This document shows positions 9,535 to 19,974 of a DNA stretch of 64,000 bases, in pieces; position 1 is the first letter of the stretch, and each line of letters opens with the position of its first letter. Position numbers and translations under genes: made by a program. The DNA is from Chrysophaeum taylorii. Lineage: Eukaryota > Sar > Pelagophyceae > Pelagomonadales > Pelagomonadaceae. Where the stretch lies: NCBI GenBank assembly GCA_029834535.1, contig JAQMWT010000418.1, positions 40,916 through 104,915 on the forward strand, written 5' to 3'. The notes beneath the pieces were generated by a model. That model was not told the DNA's origin. It worked only from the letters and a program-made list of their open reading frames with translations, and did not search any database.

Positions 9535-11850
9535 ATGATTTTTAAATATTTGTTTTTCACACTTTTTTTTTCAAAACAAAAAAGGGTTTACTTTTTGTTT
9601 GGGGACGGCCGGGGGGGCGGGCCTGCGCTACTATCGAGCCTCCGCGTTAGCAGCCCCCATAGTCCTACCTCGTCTTCGTCGCGAACTTCTCCTCTATCGA
9701 ATACTACAACTCGACCCTTGAGCCCTTTTACACACACTTGCCTCGACTCCAACACGCGGACCCCGCTAGTATCTGAAAACGAACGTCCGGCAGCTGATCT
9801 CCTCTGCAGCGCGTGTGTTTTCGGCGAGGATCCACACCTCTCGGCACCATCAAGGAGATCGATCGTCGAGGCCAAGGCCTTTTTGAGCTACTACTTTTGA
9901 TGCTCAAGTACACGGGCCGCGGCGGCGAGGCCAGTCGCCGATCAACGGCGTCGTCTCCTTGGACCCGCACTTCAAGATGTTGTTCGCTGGCAAGTCAAGA
10001 CATCCAAGCTCAAGTTGTGCGCCTTCGATCTGGTGCGACGAACGACCTTCCGCTCGACAGACCGACCCCCTGTATAAACGAGGACGACTGCTGTTGCCCG
10101 AGCTGTAACGCGAAGATCGGGGATCCTATCTCGTCATTGTGGTGGCGCCGCTGGGTACGCCGACTTCGCCGTCGAGGCACTCACCAACGACATCGATAGA
10201 TTCCGGCGCCATCGACCTGCTTGCAAAGAAGATGCCCGAGTCGCCCACATGATGACAATCCAAGCATCAGTGCGTGCCCTTTACTACATCATCATGAGCG
10301 GGCCCTGATCATGCCCGGCGTCGTCGTCATGGCCGGCTACTCTACGCCGAAGTCAGGCCATCTCGGAAACAGCCCCGCGGACTTGGAGCACGTCTGCACG
10401 CTGGTCCATTGCGCGAGCTTAGACCACACGATCGGCGAGCTCATCTACATCCACGGTATCGCTTCGACCAGCCATTAAAGCCGCATTCGCTAGCATCCTC
10501 ATGTCCTATGAGAACGAACCGCGAGCTGCGAATTGCTGCGAGTCGGGCGCAAGCTACGAGCCTCACCTTCGTCCGCAACTCCACGCGGACACGACACTCC
10601 GTACACGAGCAAGCTCGCCTCCGTGGCAAGTTCCAGTCCGACAACTTGCACCGCCGGCCACATTCGAATTGGAGAAACAGGCTGAAAGGGGTCGTAGAGA
10701 GTCAAGAGCGGAATATCGCCGAGCTGCAGAGGCCGTTGTGGCGTCGCGCCTGGAGATGGGAACTTGAAGAGCAGGGCTTCGAAAACGTCGGGCGACGACT
10801 CTTGCGAGATCAGAGAGGGCTCGTGGCACAACGGACCCGGCTCTCGCGCGGAGGAGACGGTTCAGCACCGTCCTGTCTCGCCCCGCGCTCGGGCACCTGC
10901 AACTGCCGATCGATGAACACGCGCCTCCAGCCGCTAATTTGCAGGTTCCGTCACTGCCACCTTTCTCGTGCCACCTTTTCTCGTGCCCGCGCGGGGGCCG
11001 GCGACGGTCGAGTGGATTGCTGGCGTGAGTGCGCCAGAGTTGTTCGTACGCTGCGTGAGGATTTTAGCGGCCGCGTTCCGGTGGACTTGAATAGTAGGTA
11101 GTCCCGCGCACAGCAGATGTTCCGCTGGTTCGTTCCCATTGCCCCTTCGCCGTTGGAAGAAAAGGAGTCGCTGGTGCCGACGACGACTATGCTGCACTGC
11201 GCGACCGACTCGGCAAAGATGGCGCTGGCGACAAAGCTCGACAACTGGTGTCACTACTCATCCAGGACCGTTTCGGGACAGCGTATCTCGAGATTTGGTG
11301 TGCCGACGACGACGCAGCTTGTGGAATGCGACGAGAATGGGAAGAACGCCGAGGAAAGAAGAAGGTTGGCAGTATCTCAGCGAGCGGCTGGAGGCTCTTT
11401 TTTAGAAAAAACCGATCGCGAGTGATAAGACGCAAGAATCAGCCCAAAAAGCCCGAGCCCCCCGACGGATCCGTGGGAGTCACATAACATAAGGAGGCGC
11501 TGCCTTGGCAGAGCATTTGTGGCCGCCGCACTACAAAAAAGCCGCCGCCGCCGCCGCCCTAGCAGCCGCTAGGGAACGGGGCGGCCAGGGATAGGTAGCC
11601 CTCACTCACAAGTCGTGCGTGGTCGTCGTCGGTTGACGCGGCGACGGCACGGGTGGGCGCCCGCGGGGGCCCTGGGTGCTGCACCCAGGGACGGGGGTTT
11701 TGGCTGGCGCCGGATGCGTGAAACTTTCCAGATCATCATCATCATCGCATTCGTGGTGGTGGTGGTCCGGAGGATAACAAACACAAACACAAAAACAAGA
11801 GCCCGCCGCCGATTGGTTTGGTTGGGGGCAGCAGAGGTAGAAGAAATCTT
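9535..11850. other. Decayed coding-like region
   Basis: No intact gene. Short protein-like stretches occur in successive + frames (for example near 9950-10070, 10220-10480 and 11100-11400) separated by stops and frame changes. This is the pattern of an old gene or element degraded by indels. A GCC/CCG run lies near 11541-11561. No domain recognised. Confidence 0.4.
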
Positions 11851-11855
11851 TGGAT

Positions 11856-13124
11856 TTAGAGGGAGAATCCCTCGGCGAGCATTGTGATTTGGTAGTGGAA
11901 CCAGTCGCCCGCTTCCGGCGCAAAGGGCTCTCCAGCCTGGCTCCCGATGGAGTGTTCCGAGGCGCAGTTTTCGTCGAAGCGCGGGCAGAGACCGGCAGCC
12001 TGGAACTCGTCTTCTTCCGACGGGAGGAGCTCGGTGCAGCCGTCCGACTCGCCGGGGATCTTGATGTAAAAGTAGGCGTCGACGAGGTCAGGGTCGAGAG
12101 TGTCGCTCGTCGGCACGGTCCCCAACAATGCACCGCGGGCGTTGCACCACGCGGAACAGTCGGAGCGGGCTTCGGGATTGCCGTTGCGGCTCGTGTCGAT
12201 GACAAAGTGCGGCTCGAAGCCAGGCATTGCGGCTTCCGCGAACTCCCTCAAAACCTTGGCGTACTGGTGTTCGTTGTTCGCACGGTTGTACTGCGCGAGA
12301 AGGCCGCACGCGTCGACGCAACAAGGCTCGGTCGAGGTCGCGCCGGGGCCCAACGGACACGTGACAGCGTCGGGGCACGGGATCCCTTCGCTGAAGTAGT
12401 TGGCGACGTTTATGGTAAACCCGCGGAGGAGCGGCCAGATGTCCATCTGAGAGACGAGGTTCATGAAACCGTCGGCGTTCCCGTCCCAACCGAGCCAGCC
12501 TTCGTGGGCTGCGTCGAGATAAATCGCGACGTTGTCCAAGGTGGCGAGCGTTTCCACCGCGTACTTGATGCCCGTCATGTACGCCGCTTGGGTCTCGGAC
12601 GCGCCACACACTGGGTGAGCTTGATTGGTGACGAGGTTTGGGAGGGAGTCGGGCTCGATAACCAGCGCGACGGGGACCTCCGGGTAGTCGGCGAGGATGT
12701 CCCTCATGACGTCGATGTAGTCGTTCTCGTACTCGGCCAGCCCGTCGTCGCACGATGGGGTCTCGCCGTAATTGCAGATGCCGTCGGGACCATACGAGCA
12801 GCAGATTTCGCCCGCCGACGAAGCCGCGGCGCAATCGCGATTCGGCAAGTTGTAGACAACTATAACCACCAAATCCCCCTTCGCCTGCTGGAGCTCGTTC
12901 GGGAGCTTCCGTACCACAGCCTTGGTGTCCATCCAGTACGCCGCGGGCACTTTCTTCAGCTTCCGCAGGCTGCGCTGGATGTCGCCCTCAGTAATTCGTA
13001 TCGACGTGCGCAAATTCTTCCGGAAGGCGCGATTTCGGTAGTAGCTATGCTCGGCGAACAGGTTCTGCGCGGCGACGACGCAGGCCAGGAGGACCGTCTT
13101 CATGATGAATAACAACAACGCCAT
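11856..13124 (-). CDS. Glycoside hydrolase family 6 cellulase, secreted
   Basis: 422 aa. The first ATG is at 13124; an ATG seven codons later (13103) starts MKTVLLACVVAA, a better signal peptide, and may be the true start. The single catalytic domain shows GH6 landmarks in order: YNLPNRDCAA (Asp ~97), VIEPDSLPNLVTN (Asp ~159, the expected proton donor), YLDAAHEGWLGW, FVIDTSRNG, and the C-terminal YIKIPGESDG followed by WFHYQITML. GH6 enzymes are inverting endo- or cellobiohydrolases acting on beta-1,4-glucan. Eight or more cysteines fit an extracellular protein. There is no cellulose-binding module or linker, so a soluble enzyme is inferred, possibly for cell-wall remodelling or digestion of prey. 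No intron needed. Confidence 0.93.
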   Translation of the reverse strand: MALLLFIMKTVLLACVVAAQNLFAEHSYYRNRAFRKNLRTSIRITEGDIQRSLRKLKKVPAAYWMDTKAVVRKLPNELQQAKGDLVVIVVYNLPNRDCAAASSAGEICCSYGPDGICNYGETPSCDDGLAEYENDYIDVMRDILADYPEVPVALVIEPDSLPNLVTNQAHPVCGASETQAAYMTGIKYAVETLATLDNVAIYLDAAHEGWLGWDGNADGFMNLVSQMDIWPLLRGFTINVANYFSEGIPCPDAVTCPLGPGATSTEPCCVDACGLLAQYNRANNEHQYAKVLREFAEAAMPGFEPHFVIDTSRNGNPEARSDCSAWCNARGALLGTVPTSDTLDPDLVDAYFYIKIPGESDGCTELLPSEEDEFQAAGLCPRFDENCASEHSIGSQAGEPFAPEAGDWFHYQITMLAEGFSL

Positions 13125-14178
13125 GATTGGATTGGAGCGCGACGATCTTCTTTATTTTCGTACTAGCTATAGACTACTAGACGTATTAATTAGTTACTTA
13201 TACTACCTCGAGTCTGAATTCTACAACGCCAATACAGACTTAACAAGGCGAAGAGAATTACTAAGAAAATTTATGACACTGTTCTGCTCTTGGGACGGCC
13301 GTTGTTGTTCAAGCCCGTTGCCTTTTTAAAAAAAAAGCAAACATATATAACGGTTTTTTTGATGATACCATGCATGATGATGACGTGGAATGCAAGAATG
13401 TTAAGGTTGTTGAGGACGTAAGACTGGAATCTCGATGCCACGACGAGGCCGAGGCGCTGCACTCGTTCCACGCGCTCCAGCACGCCAAGGCTTCGACGGC
13501 TCCCCGACGCGCCTTACCACCACCAGTTTTCGACATGCTCGAGCGCACCGTGGACTAGGTCCAAGAAGAAACCGTTCTGTCCGACAGCGCACACTGGCTT
13601 GGCTGGCCGTCCCCACGGCTCTCTTTCAACCCCGAGGACGAACTCTTCTTTATCGACCCCCCCCCCTCTCTCGCAGCGCCAGCCGATTCAGAATCACCGG
13701 GCAACTCCCCGAAAAAAAACCGCGTCACCTATATGAAGAGCGCCGTGACACGCCGTTCCCAAGACGACGGCTGCGTGCCACTGCCTTGGACATGACCCCA
13801 TCCGGCATGCAAGTAGCAGCTCCCACTCGGGAGGAAGCCCAGCGCGCGAGGCGGTTTTGCTTTTGCACCGGAGTGACGACGGTGCTGGTAGAGGCTGGCG
13901 TCGGAGTTTCTGGGTTTTCTTCAGTCGCCGCCGCCCGCCGCCGAAATGACGCCCCGATAAAAACGAACTCTTTAGGCGAAGAAGGACACTATTAAAGACA
14001 CTATTCCCATACGCGGTCGGTCGTGTTGTTTCTCTTTTGTTCGTTCGTTGACTCAACGGTCAACTACCTACATTTACCCTCTTTTTTTTTTCCGCTTAAA
14101 AATCCGAACTAAATTGTAGTTCCGAGAATTCCCAGGAATTCAGACATACTGGCCATTCTACGAAGGAAAGGAAGATCT
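13125..14178. other. Intergenic region between GH6 and DisA_N genes
   Basis: This divergent spacer has an AT-rich part (13130-13370) and a GC-rich part with one 186-codon + frame (13435-13995). That frame has the skewed Arg/Pro composition of a chance frame. No gene supported. Confidence 0.45.
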
Positions 14179-15018
14179 ATGACAGCGACAACGAGAAGCG
14201 AGGTGATCGAGTCGGCGTTCGCGGCCGCGCGAATGATCGTGACCGAGGGTATCGGCGAGGGCCGCCAGGCTCACGGATTCTTCATCGTGATCGGCGACAC
14301 CGCCACAATCTTCGCTGAGCATTGGCGGCGCGACGTTGACAACTACGAATGTCCTTATGGGACGTGGCGGATAGACTACGACCGCCGTGACCGCGATCTG
14401 TACATCAGCCAGTACGAGACGCGGAAGAAGGCGATTTGCTCTCTGTTTTTCGAAGACGGAGCCGTTGTTGTGGACCGAGACACCGGCCGGATCCACTGCG
14501 GCGGTTTCTTCGTAAAGAACACTACTCATGCCTCGTGCTCGGCGGGCGCCCGACACCGCGCCGCCTCCTCGATGGCGACGCAAGCGGGCACCTGTTACGT
14601 CATCCTGGCCTCCGAGTCGATTTGCGGATCAGTCCATTGCCAACCCCCCGCGCGCGCCGCCTTTACGGCGTTTCCCTACTCGAACGAATCTCGACACGTT
14701 CCGATTCAAGAGGACCTCTCTTTGCTGATCTCCAAGTTCAAGGACATGCCGCCAAACAAGCGGGCCGAGGTAATCATCGAGTTGCAGAAGGTTGCGCAAG
14801 AACAGCCGGGCCTCCAGCCAACCGTCGACCACCTCTCAAAGGGCGAAACCACAGCAGCCCAAGCGACCATCGACGCCGTTCCAAAGTACGTCCGAATCCT
14901 GTCGCAAAAGGCGGTCGCGAGGTACATCGAGGAGGCCAAGGCGCAGGAAGAGCACTGGTCTCAAGTCTTTTCCATCAATTTCGACTTCCCAACAATCCGC
15001 TTCCCGCTCCTAGTGTAA
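14179..15018 (+). CDS. DisA_N (diadenylate cyclase) domain protein
   Basis: 279 aa, single exon. Residues about 10-155 match the DisA_N/DAC fold. An N-terminal helix (AFAAARMIVTEGIGEGRQ) leads to a beta strand HGFFIVIGD, which resembles the regulatory-style start of many prokaryotic DAC proteins. The two signature motifs follow: DGA at 93-95 and RHR at 125-127 in the context GARHRAA. Their spacing of 32 residues is close to that of bacterial DisA. The motif is followed by a strand YVILASES, as expected. DAC enzymes condense two ATP to c-di-AMP, usually as face-to-face dimers. The C-terminal 120 residues are helical (PPNKRAEVIIELQKVAQEQ) and not recognised; there are no DNA-binding HhH motifs and no membrane span, so it is not a DisA or CdaA full-length orthologue. 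Whether it makes c-di-AMP is inference. Confidence 0.8.
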   Translation: MTATTRSEVIESAFAAARMIVTEGIGEGRQAHGFFIVIGDTATIFAEHWRRDVDNYECPYGTWRIDYDRRDRDLYISQYETRKKAICSLFFEDGAVVVDRDTGRIHCGGFFVKNTTHASCSAGARHRAASSMATQAGTCYVILASESICGSVHCQPPARAAFTAFPYSNESRHVPIQEDLSLLISKFKDMPPNKRAEVIIELQKVAQEQPGLQPTVDHLSKGETTAAQATIDAVPKYVRILSQKAVARYIEEAKAQEEHWSQVFSINFDFPTIRFPLLV

Positions 15019-16122
15019 ATATTATATTCATATATATACGCCCTTTTTTTTTTTTGCCTGCCAAGGGAGATTCGATGGGAGAAAGGAACTAAAAAACATC
15101 CACCCCTCCCATGGAGTTCCTTCTTCCGAATGACGAGGCACAATGGGCGTGGAGATTCTCTGGCAAGAGAAAATAGGCATAGTGCCGACGCGGGAGACAA
15201 CGAAAGAATAGGGGGGAATGGGCCGCACGTAAGTAGACAAGGAGTAGACGAATTACGACGGAGAGGGAAAACAGAAATGTATTGGCAGCAGGACCTCGGC
15301 GGGGGTGTCCTGGGTAGGTGGTACTCCTGGAGAGAGGCGAGATCCCAATATCGGGGGTTTGGAGAAACACGGAGCCAGCCAACAGTGCCTTTTTGGCAGT
15401 TATTAGCACTTATGTAGTAGTAGCGGAAATGATATGTGGGCTGATGATCCGGAGAGGCCATCATCCCCTTTTACAGCTACAGTGCCAACGAGGTCGTCAG
15501 CAACGGAGCGAAACTGCTATGGATACTACAGTGAGAATTCGACAGCTGCGAGAAAAAAGAAGTGCTAGAGAGGAGGCAGAGAGAAGGAACCAGGAGATTT
15601 ACGCACGAGGAAGGAGTTTCGCATACAACTGACAGCATACCCGCTACTGCAGGAGTCCAGCTTCGCCATCGCAGAATTCTTCGTTGTTGCACTCCAACCC
15701 CCGAGAGTTTCTGTGCGTTTCGCTGGGACACGACGCTGATGGTCACCTCGTCGTTGCTCAACGCAGCTCCCTTAGCGCCCTGTCGCATTCGCTCGAGAGT
15801 CAATCATCACGCCGGCACCTTGCTACTCACTCGTGAGACCCCCGAGACTATGCATCCAACAACATCTCCAAATTTCTAACCTGGGCCCCTATTCAGCGCG
15901 CTCGAAAAAAAAAATGTAGCCACGCCATACAAATTCCGCAATCTTACGAACAACAGCACCCTCCGGGCGCGCTACACCTTTGTAGTACAGACAGTAAAAG
16001 GGGGGGGGGCTGGTGATATGCGGTTGGTTGCCCGACTTTCCCCGCGAGAAGAAAAAAATAATTCGCGCGGATGAGGACTCTCCACAGCCACCAAAATAAA
16101 TGTTAGCTTCCACGCGCACTCG
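15019..16122. other. Intergenic region, nothing recognised
   Basis: Contains a T-run after the DisA_N gene (15043-15054) and short ORFs on both strands without recognisable domains. It ends at the 3' side of the minus-strand TPR gene. Confidence 0.4.
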
Positions 16123-17625
16123 TCACGCCGCCGCCGCCGCCGCCATGGTAAGCTCGAGTATGCGATTCACGTCTACGATTTTTTTCTTCTTCTTTCTCTT
16201 GATGGTTTTTTTCGCCGTCTGATTCGCCTCCACCAAAGGTAGTAGTAACAAGTCGCGCGGCTTGTTTGTCTTCGCAGCCAGGAGGTGGACCTCGTCGTCG
16301 TCGCTGTCGACTTGCGATTGTTCCGGTTGCGATGGTTCGGGGGGAGGCATCGGCACCGGCGGCGGCACCGACCCCTTGCCGACGACGACGAGCATCTCGT
16401 GGTCTGAGTTTTGGTGCATGAGCTGGTTGACGAGCTGGGCTTTGCGGCGGCGGCGGGGCTTGGTCCCCGACGTGATGGGAGCCACGCGCTCCATGAGATC
16501 GACCAGAAGCTTCTCGACAGGGGCGCGCTGGGCGTTGTTTGTGGAAACAACCTCGAGGGCTTTCGTCGCGGCGTCGACGGCCTCCCAGAGTTGTCGTACT
16601 TCTCCTTTCTCGCGCAGACACTGGGCGAGGCGGTAGTTTGCCTTGGCGTTGCTGGGGTCCACCTCGAGGGCTCTGCGGCAGTCGTCCTCGCAGTCCCTCC
16701 CGAGGTTGTGGAGGCACGTGGCGCGGTTGCAGTATAAGGTGGCTCGATCGGCTCCCGTCTCTTCTCGTAGCGCGACGTCGTATTCTCGGATCGCGCGCTC
16801 GAAGTCGCCCTCCGCAAATGCCTTGTTCCCGCGCTCGTGCGCCGTCTTGATGTGAGGAGGAGGAGGAGGAGGCGGCGGCGTATTCTTTTTCGCTCGGAGC
16901 GGCGGCGGCGGCGGCGGCGTTTCCTTTCCAAGGTCTGACGACGACAAATCGAAGGCGCCGGCGGCGTCGACGGCGAGGACTTCCGCGCGAAAAAAGGCAT
17001 GGTCCCCGACGAGGCCCGGGCCGTCGTGTGGCGGGCATCTCGAAAAGTCGTCGAATAACTGGGCGGCGAGGGTCGCTTGGTCCTTATCTTTTGATTTTGC
17101 CCATTCCGACAGCTCGGAGAGCAGGCGGCGCGAGAGCGGCAGCCTCCGGTGCTCCGTGTGCTGGTGGCGCACCCAACTCAGCCAGAAGGCGAGCAACTTG
17201 AGACACGCGAGCTCGCCGCCCGGGTACGAGGAGACGCGGTTCGCGAGCAGGCCTTCTACGAAGTCATCGCCGAGGCCGAGGAGCCGCTCGTGGTTGTCTT
17301 CGCGCGGAGCAGCGTCGAACCAGCTGTCGTCGGTTGTGATTCGCAGGAGAACCTCGACAGCGTGGGCGCGCGCATAAAGGTCTTCGTCGGTGACGCGTGT
17401 GGCGAGCTTTTCGAGGAGGCCGTGGGGGATGAGGGGCTTGGTGTCGTAGTTCAGCAAATATAGGAGAGCGAGAGCTTTTTTATTATCTTCAAGCTTCGCG
17501 ACGTACGCATCGCTGGCCTCCGGGAAGAACAGAGATCTCTCCTCGGTGTCCCACAATTTCCGGACCGAGGCGTGCAAGTCCGCGGGGACGCGCGCCGCGA
17601 TCGTCTCCCAGGAGGAAAACAACAT
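16123..17625 (-). CDS. TPR-repeat protein with helical N-terminus
   Basis: 500 aa, ATG at 17625. Residues 1-215 are alpha-helical and lack a named domain. Two poly-Pro runs (about 235-270) lead to a three-motif TPR array (about 275-385: HERGNKAFAEGDFERAIREY, LYCNRATCLHNLG, AKANYRLAQCLREKG). The Lys/Asn/Arg pattern resembles carboxylate-clamp TPRs that dock the EEVD tails of Hsp70 or Hsp90. The tail is basic (KRKKKKK) and ends in an Ala run encoded by GCC/CCG repeats. It is divergent from the flagellar C1a-32 gene with 64 bp between start codons, so co-expression and a role in axonemal protein assembly are possible but only inferred from position. Confidence 0.8.
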   Translation of the reverse strand: MLFSSWETIAARVPADLHASVRKLWDTEERSLFFPEASDAYVAKLEDNKKALALLYLLNYDTKPLIPHGLLEKLATRVTDEDLYARAHAVEVLLRITTDDSWFDAAPREDNHERLLGLGDDFVEGLLANRVSSYPGGELACLKLLAFWLSWVRHQHTEHRRLPLSRRLLSELSEWAKSKDKDQATLAAQLFDDFSRCPPHDGPGLVGDHAFFRAEVLAVDAAGAFDLSSSDLGKETPPPPPPLRAKKNTPPPPPPPPHIKTAHERGNKAFAEGDFERAIREYDVALREETGADRATLYCNRATCLHNLGRDCEDDCRRALEVDPSNAKANYRLAQCLREKGEVRQLWEAVDAATKALEVVSTNNAQRAPVEKLLVDLMERVAPITSGTKPRRRRKAQLVNQLMHQNSDHEMLVVVGKGSVPPPVPMPPPEPSQPEQSQVDSDDDEVHLLAAKTNKPRDLLLLPLVEANQTAKKTIKRKKKKKIVDVNRILELTMAAAAAA

Positions 17626-17689
17626 CCTAACAATTCGGCGCCCGGCGTTACGTACGTACGCAAAAAGGAATATAATGGTACGTTAGGAG
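17626..17689. promoter_or_regulatory. 64-bp bidirectional promoter region
   Basis: Only 64 bp separate the start codons of the TPR gene (-) and the C1a-32 gene (+). The interval contains a CGTACGTACG palindromic stretch (17651-17660) and TATAATGG (17671-17678) about 12-19 bp before the + start. A shared promoter is likely from geometry alone. Confidence 0.55.
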
Positions 17690-18265
17690 ATGGACGCCAT
17701 CGTGCCCGTGATCAGCGTTGCCCAAGTTGCCGCGCTCGCAGAAATCCACGATCCGTTGGAGCTTCGGCGTCGGCTCGTCGCAATCTTCGGCGCTACCTCG
17801 CCAGACGCAGTTGTTGGCGACTTTTATGGCATTCTCTACACCTTCGCGCGCGCTCGCGGCTTCTCGAAAACGAAGATGGCCATCTTCCTCACGATCTGCC
17901 AGGTGGTCTTCGATGCCGACGTCCGGACGAACGATCCGACTCAGACGATGGACGCTTCCTTCAAAAAGCTCGAGGCCCTGCTCCTCAAACACTCGGTCGA
18001 GCGACCGCCGTATAGCGTTGGCATCTTCGACCAGGCTGACGTGGCGGCCATCGTCGACGTCATGCTCCACACCTACTTCCGCCACTGGCGCCTCTACAAG
18101 ACGTGCTTCACCCCGAAGCTCGAAGCTTCCTTTTGGCAAACGCCCCCCTTTGGCGTCGAGGTTCCCGCGGCGGAGACCCCCCCCCTCGACGCCTTTACCC
18201 CCCTCGAAATCGACGGAAAAAAATATCCCACAACAGCAACGGATGTCGTCGTCGTCGTCGTCTAA
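17690..18265 (+). CDS. CFAP119: Flagellar central-pair C1a-32-like protein
   Basis: 191 aa. The sequence fits the C1a-32 (CLAMP) family. Landmarks are a DFYGILYTFARARGFS block (~45-60), an FKKLEALLLKHSVERPP block (~92-108), SVGIFDQADV and the highly typical YFRHWRLYKTCFTP near 128-141. Members are subunits of the C1a projection of the axonemal central pair, which affects flagellar beat and Ca2+ signalling. Length is near that of the core family. The last residues are a Val run from a GTC repeat. The gene implies that this organism, or one of its life stages, builds motile 9+2 flagella. Confidence 0.82.
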   Translation: MDAIVPVISVAQVAALAEIHDPLELRRRLVAIFGATSPDAVVGDFYGILYTFARARGFSKTKMAIFLTICQVVFDADVRTNDPTQTMDASFKKLEALLLKHSVERPPYSVGIFDQADVAAIVDVMLHTYFRHWRLYKTCFTPKLEASFWQTPPFGVEVPAAETPPLDAFTPLEIDGKKYPTTATDVVVVVV

Positions 18266-18335
18266 CCCTTTTTTTTTTTCACCGTGACGTTTTTGTTGTT
18301 TGAGCTCTTACATTTATTTCCTTCTCCCCCGCGTT

Positions 18336-19100
18336 ATGTCTGATAACGACGACGACGACGAGAAGTTGTTGGTGCGAAGCGCGGGGCCCGCGATATTTGC
18401 GGCGTTCGCGGGCGCGATCGTCGCGTCGTCGTACGCGCTGATCTGGCACCCCGCGTACAGGCGGCGGGGAACAAGGACAAGACACGAACAGCAACGAGTC
18501 GTTCCGAGCACGATCGAGCAGCGTCAACTGCGCGACGCGTGGCTCTTCGCCGAGTCCACCGTTGACATCGACGGGGAATGGGTCGAATTTTCCCACAGAA
18601 CGGGGAACCACTCGCGGCTGCCTCGAATGTTCTACGAATCTGTGTGGTTTGGGGCTACGTCTTGGCGGCCGGGCGGCGCCAACAACAACAATACTCGCCT
18701 CGCAAAGTTGGTAGCGAACGAGACGTGGCGACCCTGGAAACTCAGCATCGCGGGGGAGTCTGCCGAAGGATTTTTGGTCCAATGGAAGCAGCAGCGGGAA
18801 CCGACTGAAGATGTCCCGTTAAACGCGCGCGAGCGCGTCGCGATGCGGGCGCGGGCGACGAGCCTCGGGCTCCCGGAAATGCCGCCATGGCACCGGGTCC
18901 AAGCCAGGATCGAAAGGTACCTCCGGGCTGTCGACCAGACCGTTCTCATCGTTCTAGTGCCCCACCATTTCGGGGCACCGCCGCACTCCGACCCTCTGCG
19001 CCACGCCCACATCCTCCAGCACGTCGTCCCCACCCGCACGGGGTTCCAGCACCTGCGGACCACGGGGGTCGTCTGGGCAGTACCACCGACACAACGGTAA
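18336..19100 (+). CDS. Single-pass membrane protein, unknown
   Basis: 254 aa, starting MSDNDDDDEKLL; the frame is open slightly further upstream but without an ATG. An acidic N-terminus is followed by one hydrophobic span (about 20-40: AIFAAFAGAIVASSYALI). The rest is a soluble domain with several Trp residues (SVWFGATSWRPGG, ANETWRPWKLS) and a strand VLIVLVPHHFGAP near 215. No family recognised. It lies 70 bp after the C1a-32 gene on the same strand. Confidence 0.6.
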   Translation: MSDNDDDDEKLLVRSAGPAIFAAFAGAIVASSYALIWHPAYRRRGTRTRHEQQRVVPSTIEQRQLRDAWLFAESTVDIDGEWVEFSHRTGNHSRLPRMFYESVWFGATSWRPGGANNNNTRLAKLVANETWRPWKLSIAGESAEGFLVQWKQQREPTEDVPLNARERVAMRARATSLGLPEMPPWHRVQARIERYLRAVDQTVLIVLVPHHFGAPPHSDPLRHAHILQHVVPTRTGFQHLRTTGVVWAVPPTQR

Positions 19101-19974
19101 CGGCGGTTGCTGGTTAAATTAAAGCGGTTGGTTGAGCGACACACCACGGGGAGCGCGTGTAAGATGATCGTCCGTTTGGCATTCGTTTTGAATACTTTCC
19201 CCAGAATATGACGACGATGGCGGCGGCGGATCGTGGGTTAAGTAAAGATATTATTATTTTTTCTGGTGCGAGCACTTCAACTCTCGAGGGAAGCGAATTC
19301 AGTAAACTTGGGTGACATCATCACGAAAAAAGTTAGGCGCTGCTTTTCGCTCGAGGCGGCTTCTTCCCTCTCTCTTTTGGGCGGCGGGCCTCTTAAGTGG
19401 CGGGCGCAGCGTCCTGCCTGCCTCCGGTTCCGCCCGTGTTTTGCGATCAGGGCGTCGAGGTCGGAGAACATGCCCTCCTTCGGCCACCTATTCAATGGGT
19501 AAAATGGAACAAGGAGCACGAGGAGCGGCGACAGAGGGGGCCCCACCCCACCTGGAGCTCGCCGCACGAGAAAGGCGCGAGCACGAAGAGAACAGCAACA
19601 GCTCCGACGGACCTGGCACTCCTCGAAGGGGGCGCCGCAGGACCACCATATGCGGACGTGTGGCCGGTTCCACCAGAATGACGGTTGTTGGTTTCGGCGG
19701 GGTTCTTCTTCCTTCTTCTCATTGTGTGTGTGTGTGGGCTTGCTTCTCGCTCGTTCGCGTTCGTTCGCGTTCGCCAATATGCATGATATTGTTGAATATT
19801 CGTTGCCGCAGGTGATTGATTGAATTGAATTGAATTGAAGAAGACTTTGTGACTTTTTTTTTATGATTTTCGAATGATTCCAAAATAATGCTGTTGTTGT
19901 TTTTGATGGCCGTTGAAGGTTTTTGAATGTCAAGACTGAAAAGAACCGCGCGGGCCTCATTATTAATTAATTAA
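19101..19974. other. Intergenic region, nothing recognised
   Basis: ORFs on both strands (up to 227 codons) show no domain and overlap each other. Short runs of TTCGCG and GAATT repeats are present (19745-19775, 19815-19838). The Helitron-like copy begins at its right edge. Confidence 0.4.

Noticed and set aside
11850-13112. 420-codon open frame on the + strand opposite the GH6 gene
   Set aside because: It mirrors the GH6 gene in the antisense frame; GC-rich codon bias keeps it open. The minus strand has all GH6 motifs.
13435-13995. 186-codon + frame between GH6 and DisA_N genes
   Set aside because: Composition is dominated by Arg, Pro and Thr with no domain-like segments, as in chance frames of GC-rich DNA.
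19277-19960. 227-codon minus frame upstream of the inverted Helitron-like copy
   Set aside because: Overlaps comparable frames on the other strand, has no domain and includes low-complexity repeats.
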